A DNA stretch of 64,000 nucleotides, taken from Anabaena sp. 4-3 (GTDB lineage Bacteria > Cyanobacteriota > Cyanobacteriia > Cyanobacteriales > Nostocaceae). The number at the start of each line of letters is the position of its first letter. Position 1 is the first letter of the stretch. Made by a program: the position numbers and the translations under genes. Of the stretch, positions 47,216 through 54,423 are shown one piece after another. The stretch covers positions 102,465 to 166,464 of the forward strand of contig NZ_LUHJ01000072.1 in assembly GCF_001597745.1 (NCBI RefSeq), given 5' to 3'. The notes below the pieces were generated by a model, which was not told the DNA's origin, did not search any database, and worked only from the letters and a program-made list of their open reading frames with translations.

Positions 47216-49030
47216 ATGACCAACATCAGCACTTACACAAAATATCTTCCGTCTGTTCTTTGGTTAGCGGAAACTGACCCAACTTTATTTCTAGCACGCA
47301 CATTGCGTATCTTTGAACATATTCTGACTGGTATTCCTGCTGATGCTGAAGCCATGCAAGCAGAAGCTACTATCGTTAGTTCAGGTCAAAATCGGATTGA
47401 AGTGAGTAAAGTGATTGAGGCAAATCAGTTTCAGCCTGGAGATTTGCTGAATATTGTTGGTACTAAGGAACAGGTATGGGTTAAAAGTATTAGTAACACA
47501 GAAATTTTCTTAACAAATTCTCTCAAAAGTAGCTACAGCGAAGGAAAATTGCGCCTGAGTGCGGACAATTCGTTAGCTAAAACAATTGAGAAAATCCCGC
47601 AACTGTTTAATCCTTGGCGCACTCCCCCAGAATTTTTACCTTGGTTAGCATCTTGGTTAGCATTAGAGTTTCAGCCAGAGTGGAGTGAATATCAACAACG
47701 TCAATTTATCTCGGAGATTTTGTCTATTTATCAGCAGCGTGGCTTAAAACCAGGTGTACTGACTTACCTGGATATCTATGCTGCTACAGGAGAAAAGCCG
47801 CGCATTGTTATTGATGATGGGGAAGCAGTGTTGCGGGCAAAATTGACGACTGATGGCGCAGTGCAACTTAAAACTGTTGCTTATAGCCGCGTGGTTGGTA
47901 ATGTAGCAGTGCTATTGCATCCAACGGCGATCGCAGTTGACAGGGACAACAACTATATCATTGCTGATCTAGGTGGCGAAGTTAAAAACCAAGACCAATG
48001 GAAAGCGTCACTGTGGAAAATGTCCAGTACAGGAGAAATTACTTATCAATCTAGTAATCCTTTACCAGTTCCTCAACCCATTTATTCCGGAGATGAAATC
48101 AAAAACCCGACGGCAGTAGTCGTCTCTGAAGATAACCGTTACTACCTCTTGAGTGTCGGTGATCGAACTTCGCGTCCTCGTTCGGCAATTTACTCATTTA
48201 GTGCTTCCCCTGGAAGTATTAATACTGTTATTAACCAAAGCACCACACCCACTCTACCAGCAATTAATCCTATGGATATGGTACTGGCCTCTGATACGCA
48301 GACATCCAAACAATTTATAGTTTTAGATCGTGGCAGTCATCGAGGTAGTTCAACAACCAAAATAATTGTTGTCAGTACAGATCCTTTAGCAGTGGAGGAA
48401 CATATTTTAACTACAGTAGTCGAACCCACTGCTTTAGCTAGAGATCCGGTAACAGGACAGTTAATTATTGCCGATGCGAAAGAACCACCTAGAAATAATT
48501 CCCCGTTCAGTGCTGCGGATTTGCTCAGGGTTGATCCTAATAATAATTGGTCAGTGACTTCACTGTTGGGAAACCTGAGTCTTGCACAAAACCCACTGAT
48601 TTTTCCCACAAGCTTAGTTTGGGAAAGTCCCCAATCTTTGTTAATTTGCGATACAGGAGTACGAAAAAGAATCGTTGATGATAATAGCAATCGACACCGT
48701 GCTGAACCAGCAGCTATATATCGTGTGGATTTGTCGCAAACACCACCGAAAATTACCCAAATCACCAACCAAAGAAAACTAGTTCATCCTACAAAGATTG
48801 CAATTGATCGTCAAGGATATTTGCTAGTTACTGATCGAGGTTCAGCCTATAACATTCAAGATCAAGAAAGAGAGTGGCGTGCTAAACCTAATGAATTTGG
48901 TGTCGTGGTTCTGTTTTCACAGCAGCGTCCGACTTCCAGGGAGCAACGTAACAAAATTCGCTTTGAAATTGCTAATGTGATTGATCAACAGAAACCAGGA
49001 CATACTTTTTGGTGGATGCGATCGCTTTAA
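47216..49030 (+). CDS. cis12: Baseplate wedge protein with C-terminal beta-propeller (Cis12-like)
   Basis: 604 residues. Residues about 1-200 resemble phage tail protein I / gp7-type wedge proteins (YLPSVLWLAETDPTLFLARTLRIFEHILTGI, FLPWLASWLALEFQPEWSE, QQRGLKPGVLTYLDIYA). From about 235 on there are NHL/SMP-type repeats (HPTAIAVDRDNNYIIADLGG, NPTAVVVSEDNRYYLL, EPTALARDPVTGQLIIADA, HPTKIAIDRQGYLLVTDRG), a likely six-bladed beta-propeller. Fused propellers usually bind surface or protein ligands, so it may touch the membrane anchor or the target. This is inference. Confidence 0.85.
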   Translation: MTNISTYTKYLPSVLWLAETDPTLFLARTLRIFEHILTGIPADAEAMQAEATIVSSGQNRIEVSKVIEANQFQPGDLLNIVGTKEQVWVKSISNTEIFLTNSLKSSYSEGKLRLSADNSLAKTIEKIPQLFNPWRTPPEFLPWLASWLALEFQPEWSEYQQRQFISEILSIYQQRGLKPGVLTYLDIYAATGEKPRIVIDDGEAVLRAKLTTDGAVQLKTVAYSRVVGNVAVLLHPTAIAVDRDNNYIIADLGGEVKNQDQWKASLWKMSSTGEITYQSSNPLPVPQPIYSGDEIKNPTAVVVSEDNRYYLLSVGDRTSRPRSAIYSFSASPGSINTVINQSTTPTLPAINPMDMVLASDTQTSKQFIVLDRGSHRGSSTTKIIVVSTDPLAVEEHILTTVVEPTALARDPVTGQLIIADAKEPPRNNSPFSAADLLRVDPNNNWSVTSLLGNLSLAQNPLIFPTSLVWESPQSLLICDTGVRKRIVDDNSNRHRAEPAAIYRVDLSQTPPKITQITNQRKLVHPTKIAIDRQGYLLVTDRGSAYNIQDQEREWRAKPNEFGVVVLFSQQRPTSREQRNKIRFEIANVIDQQKPGHTFWWMRSL

Positions 49031-49133
49031 AAGTTATCAGTTATCAGTGACCAGTGATCATTCAAGAAATCATTAGTCATCTCTACATTTGTGCCGACTT
49101 ACTTATTCACTAAATTCAATCAAGGAAACAACT

Positions 49134-51446
49134 ATGTCGTCCGAACCAATTAAACGCAATCGCTATTCTGAACCTCCCAGAAATGAAGGTAATTTTTCTG
49201 CCAGAAACTTTGATGAAGATTTTGCTGATTTTCATCTACCTTTAAACCGGATGCAACTGGCTAACTTCCAGGAATGGGGCGTTGCTCAAGGATTAGAAGT
49301 AAGTGGTAGTGTTGCTGGTACAACTCTTACTGTGGCACCAGGAGTTGCCATTGATCACCGAGGACAACTGATTTCTCTTTCTAGTGAAGGCAAGGGTGAT
49401 ATTGGTAAAAATCCCCCAAGCGAAGACCACGAAGAAGTACAAGTCCCGGTGGTGCTGGATCTGACGCGCTACACTCAAACTCCTGATCAACCCCTTTACC
49501 TGACGATTCAGTTTTCCCAAATTCTGCGTTTCGATGAAGGGCCTCTGGGTAGATATGAAGATGCACCTTGGATACGTTTGCAGCCTGTGAATGGCTTTGC
49601 GGACGATGGTACTTCTGTTGTGCTGGCAAGAGTAGTAGTTAAAAGTAATGGGGAACTGACGGAGTTAACAGCACAGGGACGGCGTTTGGTAAGTAAAACA
49701 GTGCAACAACTGGTGTTGCGTCGTCCACAAATAGTCGGGGAACAGGTCAAACAGGTGAGTGCAGGGAAACTGGCGGCTACAGATCAGGGTTTGCAATTGA
49801 GTGTCCCCGATGCTGGAAACGAAGTCCTGCTCTCTCAGGAAAATGGTAATAATTTTTCTCGGCTAGAGGTACGTACTGATAGCAGCAATTTCACTGGTAA
49901 GCTGAATGTTAATCAAGATTTACAAGTTACGGGTGCGATCGCCTCTAGTGGTTTAAGTGTAACTGGCAACTGTGGTATCACACAAAACTTGCAGGTCACA
50001 GGTGCGATCACAGCTGCGACTTTAAATACCAATGAACTGGCTGTCACTAGCAATGCCAACATTGCTGGGAACCTGAAAATCTCCGGCAATCTAGAGGTTG
50101 AGGGAGATGTGACAGCACGAGATGTCGAGCATGTCTCTGGTAATGTATCCTTCGGTGATGCCGATAATGATGAAGTGAAAATAACAGGCGTGTTGCGATC
50201 AGGGCATTCTTCTGGAACGTTGCAGGTAGATGATGCTTTGCACACAACTGGTTGGTTAACTGTTGACGGCAATATCTCTATCGTTGGTAGAGGTGGTCGA
50301 AACCACTTCAAGGATGTGGAAAAATCAGATGGAGCAGGACTCAGGGTAGGTGCTGCCTGGAATATGTATGGCATCTACGCAGAAACCGGGCGGGGAGTCT
50401 TAGGTGGTGCAAGTGGGGTTAGCTTACAAAACAATGCTTTAACAGTTGAAACCAATGGTAACGTCGGCATTGGTACAACATCTATCCATAATCCTCAGCG
50501 TTGGAACAAAGTTTTGGATATTTTAGGTACAACTCATGCTCGGTTGAATGTAAGATCTAGCGGTGGAGTTGTTACCAGTGTTTTTAGTAATGACAACTGG
50601 AGTGGTGCCAGAGGTGTGATTGGCACAGACTCGAACCATCCATTAACATTGGCTACTAACTATACACATCATGTAACTCTTGATACCAATGGCAATTTCG
50701 GCATCGGTACGACTAATCCAGGGGCGAGACTAAATATTATTCATCAAAACCAGGATGCAAATGGAAATTCATTAATTATTGGTCCAACAAATCAGTCAAA
50801 TCTGAGACTGGGCTATCATCAAAACTATAGCTGGATTCAATCTCATGGAAATAAGCCATTAGCAATTAACCCGATTGGAAATAATGTTGGCATCGGTACG
50901 ACTAATCCAGTGATGAAGTTGGATGTGAATGGATGGATATCTATATCAGGAGGCAATGGATTGCGATTTTACAACGCTAATCAGTCTCAATATTGGCAAA
51001 TCTATCCAGAATGGAACGATGCGGGCGATCCAGATTTGATGTTTGACTTTAGTGCCAAAACCCAAAACAAAGGTTGGGTAAGAGGTTGGCTTGAACCAGA
51101 AGGTGGGTGGAGACAGCCCAGTGATGAACGACTCAAACAAGATATTGAACCCTTGGCCAATGTATTGGATCGAGTTATTAAGTTGCAGCCCAAATCTTAC
51201 CATTGGCTCAATTCAGGGAATAATTCCTGCAAGTACTTTGGTTTTATTGCTCAGGAAGTAGAGCAAATTTTCCCTGATTTTGTCAGTGAAAAGCGCGGCT
51301 TTAAAGGAATGAATTACAATGATTTTTCTGTAGTTGCAATTGCCGCCATTAAAGAACAACAAGAACTGATCTTACAACTACGAGAAGAGGTAGCTGATCT
51401 CAAAGAGCAAGTTAATCAAGTAAAGAGTAACAAGAAAAATAGGTAG
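49134..51446 (+). CDS. cis13: Tail fibre with C-terminal S74 self-cleaving chaperone (Cis13-like)
   Basis: 770 residues from ATG 49134 (a GTG at 49089 is rejected). The N-terminus (NEGNFSARNFDEDFADFHLPLNRMQLANFQEWGVAQGLEV) attaches to the baseplate. The middle has short beta repeats (LQVTGAI, GNLEVEG) and three GNxGIGTT-type triple-helical repeats. The C-terminus (about 660-770) is an S74 intramolecular chaperone: QPSDERLKQDI with nucleophile Ser663, FGFIAQEVEQIFPD, and a coiled-coil tail. Such domains trimerise the fibre and then cut themselves off just before Ser663. The fibre probably binds the target surface. It is the last recognisable gene of the system. Confidence 0.88.
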   Translation: MSSEPIKRNRYSEPPRNEGNFSARNFDEDFADFHLPLNRMQLANFQEWGVAQGLEVSGSVAGTTLTVAPGVAIDHRGQLISLSSEGKGDIGKNPPSEDHEEVQVPVVLDLTRYTQTPDQPLYLTIQFSQILRFDEGPLGRYEDAPWIRLQPVNGFADDGTSVVLARVVVKSNGELTELTAQGRRLVSKTVQQLVLRRPQIVGEQVKQVSAGKLAATDQGLQLSVPDAGNEVLLSQENGNNFSRLEVRTDSSNFTGKLNVNQDLQVTGAIASSGLSVTGNCGITQNLQVTGAITAATLNTNELAVTSNANIAGNLKISGNLEVEGDVTARDVEHVSGNVSFGDADNDEVKITGVLRSGHSSGTLQVDDALHTTGWLTVDGNISIVGRGGRNHFKDVEKSDGAGLRVGAAWNMYGIYAETGRGVLGGASGVSLQNNALTVETNGNVGIGTTSIHNPQRWNKVLDILGTTHARLNVRSSGGVVTSVFSNDNWSGARGVIGTDSNHPLTLATNYTHHVTLDTNGNFGIGTTNPGARLNIIHQNQDANGNSLIIGPTNQSNLRLGYHQNYSWIQSHGNKPLAINPIGNNVGIGTTNPVMKLDVNGWISISGGNGLRFYNANQSQYWQIYPEWNDAGDPDLMFDFSAKTQNKGWVRGWLEPEGGWRQPSDERLKQDIEPLANVLDRVIKLQPKSYHWLNSGNNSCKYFGFIAQEVEQIFPDFVSEKRGFKGMNYNDFSVVAIAAIKEQQELILQLREEVADLKEQVNQVKSNKKNR

Positions 51447-51675
51447 CTAGTCTTACTGTTGACCTTCAAACTCATATCCCGACGTTAATCAAGCTATCTG
51501 TCGCGCTACAGTGAAGTGAAGGAGATGGTATTGCTTCGATGTGGACTATTCGTGCTTTAAAACGTGCAGGATTTCAAGTCGTTAAAAGTAACAGTGACTT
51601 ATAAATTTCAATAGGAATAATATCCAATCCAAAACAATTATTGTGGAAAATTACCAACAACCAGACCGTAAATAT

Positions 51676-51867
51676 TTATAATTCACTGTACGATTTGATT
51701 AAAGTTTTAAACTGATTAAATCCATGCCAATCTCTCTCTGCTAACCTCTGTCCTCCAAAACTTAATTTCACAACTGTTTTTGCCATAAATTTACGTTTAG
51801 CTGCACCATGAAGTTGAAATGCAGTTTCAAACAGCTTTTTTAGCAAATCAGTTAATACTATAGACAC
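51676..51867 (-). pseudogene. Remnant of an ISAzo13-type transposase
   Basis: A 63-codon minus-strand fragment containing FQLHGAAKRKFMAKTVVKL and FGGQRLAERD, which match the N-terminal part of ISAzo13-family transposases (LHGAxKRxFMAxTV...GGQRLAERELGWNRxTIRKG). After AERD the sequence departs from the family and stops. No ends or C-terminal catalytic part are present, so it is a decayed fragment. The family match is from memory. Confidence 0.55.
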
Positions 51868-51919
51868 GGATATTGCTTGCCAGACTCAAAAACACATTAA
51901 GAGGGAACAGGGAACGGGC

Positions 51920-52123
51920 AACTCTTAACAGGGAAATCCCCATAATTAAAATTAGGGGATTTGTTAATGAACGTCTTTTTTCTTGCACTACGTGCCTCGT
52001 AGCTGCAAGGCTTCTCGGAGAGTACAAAATGTTTTTATTTTTTTCATGAATAAATTAAGGGGCTTGTACCCAATATTCGGCTGCTCATATTCTTTCACTG
52101 TTAAGAGTTCCCTGTTAAGAGTT
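51920..52123. repeat. Inverted copies of a GTTAAGAGTTCCC-type repeat
   Basis: AACTCTTAACAGGGA (51920-51934) and its exact reverse complement TCCCTGTTAAGAGTT (52109-52123) bracket about 175 bases; a second half copy (GTTAAGAGTTCCC) lies at 52100-52112. The same text also occurs near 11970-11985. These are dispersed short repeats. Confidence 0.6.
51934..51962 (+). terminator. Candidate hairpin terminator
   Basis: AAATCCCC (51934-51941) pairs with GGGGATTT (51955-51962), followed by GTTAATG; stem of 8 bp with a 13-base AT loop. It could end the transcript of the injection system or be part of the repeat. A T-run is weak. Confidence 0.4.
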
Positions 52124-52171
52124 CCCGCCCCGTTGGCGCAGCCTCTCGTAATTTCTGTAGCCTACATAATA

Positions 52172-53161
52172 TCACATTGTCACTAGATGCCTAACTTTAT
52201 ACTGTTTAATTTCTTCCAAAGGTTCATTTTCTCCTGAAGAAAAAGCAGTCATCAGATGACCGCTTGCTTCTACTTTAGCTTGATAAGTACCACTTTTTTT
52301 ACCATCAATCCCAGTAAAATTAATCTGAACATCCGCCCATTCTTGATTAATTTTATCTTCAGCTAAAATTTGCCCTGATTTTTGATATTGCAGCCAATTC
52401 CAACCCTCTTGCATCAATATTTCTCGTTCCACAATTTGCTCAAACTTAGATAAACCACCCCATCCCCGATAGTAAGGATAAAGTTCTTTCACAGAACCTT
52501 TACGCCATACCAATACATCTAAAATTTCCGGCTTTAAATGACCCCAGTATTGTCCTAGTGGTAAATCAACTAGGGTAGGTGCAAACTGATGTCCGCCAAA
52601 ATGACTGCATCGCCAAACACGTAGATTTGGATGAGTTGTCGCATATTCAGCACGCAGTTTTTTATAGATGGGATAACCAAATCTGCTACAGGCAGCATCA
52701 ACATTACCATGTGTGCAGACAAGTAATTCTCTAATATGATGACTATGTTGGCGATATTGTGCAAAATTTTGCAGTTTTTCTGGTTCTTTGACTAAAGCAA
52801 GTGCTAAATTACCAATTTCCGCATCTGGTACGATAAATTCTTGTTTTTCATACTCAGCAAATAAGCCAGATGGGCGGCGATAGTAAAATACGTGTTTATA
52901 CCCAGGAATAGAATACTCTTTATCTGGTGCGATCGCTAGCTGTCGAATTGTCCCCCCACCTTCCCAAACAAAGTTTAAAGCGTCTATTACTCCTTGTGGC
53001 ATAGGATCAGGTTCAATCCAAATTTCCACAGGCCAAGGTTGTGCAGCTTCAATAATTAAATATTGTTCCACAGCGATCGCAGTTCCAATTGGGTCTTCAC
53101 CGTTAGCTTGAGAAATTTCTGAACAAAAACGGCAATTATTTTGAGTTTTGTTAATTGACAT
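52172..53161 (-). CDS. Sucrase/ferredoxin-like protein (thioredoxin-fold, possible 2Fe-2S)
   Basis: 329 residues from ATG 53161 (an upstream TTG at 53167 is rejected). It matches the sucrase/ferredoxin-like family: an N-terminal CRFCSE, then ELLVCTHGNVDAACSRFGYPIYKKLR and RVWRCSHFGGHQFAPT, which is the conserved Cys/His cluster that can bind a 2Fe-2S group. The name of the family is historical; enzymatic activity is unknown. The location beside siderophore genes suggests a role in iron metabolism, perhaps reductive release of iron. This is inference. Confidence 0.8.
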   Translation of the reverse strand: MSINKTQNNCRFCSEISQANGEDPIGTAIAVEQYLIIEAAQPWPVEIWIEPDPMPQGVIDALNFVWEGGGTIRQLAIAPDKEYSIPGYKHVFYYRRPSGLFAEYEKQEFIVPDAEIGNLALALVKEPEKLQNFAQYRQHSHHIRELLVCTHGNVDAACSRFGYPIYKKLRAEYATTHPNLRVWRCSHFGGHQFAPTLVDLPLGQYWGHLKPEILDVLVWRKGSVKELYPYYRGWGGLSKFEQIVEREILMQEGWNWLQYQKSGQILAEDKINQEWADVQINFTGIDGKKSGTYQAKVEASGHLMTAFSSGENEPLEEIKQYKVRHLVTM

Positions 53162-53169
53162 ATTCAAAC

Positions 53170-53343
53170 TTACCTCACTAAATATTTGAACAAATCATCA
53201 ATAATTTTATTAACTCCCAAAGGGCTACCAGAAAACCCATCACTTTGATTTACTATATAGAAAAATAGGTTTTGAATACCTACTAAAGTTGCTTGGACGT
53301 TATTCCAAGTACCACGAACACCAATTTCGTAATTATCTACCTT
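53170..53343 (-). pseudogene. Scrambled remnant: TonB receptor fragment joined to siderophore-binding protein C-terminus
   Basis: One open minus-strand frame of 57 codons without a start codon. Its first part (KVDNYEIGVRGTWNNVQATLVG) looks like a barrel strand pair of a TonB receptor, compare QYEVGVKGEFLDGRLAATLA in the intact receptor here. Its last part (PLGVNKIIDDLFKYLVR) matches the C-terminus of the binding protein next door (AIIDDLFKYL). The pieces come from two different genes, so it is what remains after a deletion that fused them. Confidence 0.6.
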
Positions 53344-53377
53344 TTACTGAGCACCCATTTAACCATGAGCAATTCTA

Positions 53378-54385
53378 TCAAGGTGTGTTAATTAAATACT
53401 TAAATAAATCATCAATAATTGCATTGGCAGCTAACATACCACTACCAATCCAGTAACTTGGAACTACATAAACCTTATTTTCTTTTACAGCTTTTAATTT
53501 TCTCCACAGGGGACTTGATTTGAGTTGCTCTAATTGATAATTTGCTGTTCGATTACCTTTGGCGTTATTTTCATAAGTCCAAATAAAAATAACATCACCA
53601 TCTGCTTTTTTAATTAATTCATTACCGATGGAAACTTGAATGGGATTACCAAATATTTTTTTTGCCTCTGGAGCAGTAAAATTTTGTGATTCTGGACGAG
53701 ATAAACCGGCATCTTGCAAAACTATTCCGCAGAAAGAATCAAGTAGATAAAGGTTAATATTATTTGGATATACTCGCACTACAGAAACTTTAAGTTTGGA
53801 TAATTTATTGCCCATTTTTTGCTTAAATTCTGCAAGACGTTGGTAATAATTTTCCATTACTTGTTGAGCAACTTCTTGCTTACCTAAAGCCAAACTAATG
53901 TTTGTAAATACCTCTTTCCATGTACCACTGTGTGCAAATTGTAACAAAACTGTCGGAGCGATTTTTGAGTATAAAGAATAAAATTGCTGTTGATAGACAA
54001 AACCCAAAATAAAATCTGGTTTGAGTGCCAGAATACTTTCTAAACTAGGTTCGCCAGTTCTACCAATGTTTTTTACTCCTGTCAAACGCTCTTGCAAATA
54101 TGATGGAAGATTTGAGATCACAGCACCAGCAGGTTTAACACCTAGTGCGATCGCATTTTCCAATGAAGCATCATCTAGAGTCACAAGTCGCTCAAACTTT
54201 TCGGGAACACAGGATATTCCCGCCCCGTGTTCTACCTGACGACAGGTTGTGTTTTGACTTTGATAATTCTCAGGTAAAGAACCACCATGATGACAAGCAA
54301 CAGTTACGAATAGAGTACACAATAGTGTGAACACAAATCGCCACCAATGAGTTAAACTTTTGATTTTTTTATCACTGTCATTCAT
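53378..54385 (-). CDS. Iron-siderophore ABC transporter substrate-binding lipoprotein
   Basis: 335 residues of the FecB/FhuD/BtuF type. The N-terminus has a hydrophobic stretch ending in TVAC, a fair lipobox, so it is likely a periplasmic lipoprotein. The core shows RLVTLDDASLENAIALGVKPAGAV, the ESILALKPDFILGF motif and the ALKP...GIVLQDAGLSRPESQNF region, with DGDVIFIWTYEN and AIIDDLFKYL at the end. It would pass the ferric siderophore to an ABC importer that is not in this window. It sits between the receptor gene (38 bp away, same strand) and the remnant. Confidence 0.9.
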   Translation of the reverse strand: MNDSDKKIKSLTHWWRFVFTLLCTLFVTVACHHGGSLPENYQSQNTTCRQVEHGAGISCVPEKFERLVTLDDASLENAIALGVKPAGAVISNLPSYLQERLTGVKNIGRTGEPSLESILALKPDFILGFVYQQQFYSLYSKIAPTVLLQFAHSGTWKEVFTNISLALGKQEVAQQVMENYYQRLAEFKQKMGNKLSKLKVSVVRVYPNNINLYLLDSFCGIVLQDAGLSRPESQNFTAPEAKKIFGNPIQVSIGNELIKKADGDVIFIWTYENNAKGNRTANYQLEQLKSSPLWRKLKAVKENKVYVVPSYWIGSGMLAANAIIDDLFKYLINTP

Positions 54386-54423
54386 GATGGAATCTCATAC
54401 CCAGAAGATGACTTTTGTCAGAA

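Larger units (their letters stand above)
51447..52171. other. Repeat-rich gap after the injection system
   Basis: About 725 bases without an intact gene. It holds an IS remnant (51676-51867), inverted heptad-type repeats (51920-52123) and a hairpin (51934-51962), listed separately. A short in-frame peptide at about 51539-51604 (MWTIRALKRAGFQVV) is reminiscent of HicA but too short to call. Confidence 0.5.

Noticed and set aside
51539-51604. Short HicA-like peptide (ALKRAGFQVV)
   Set aside because: Only about 20 codons, lacks the GSH core of HicA and any partner HicB.
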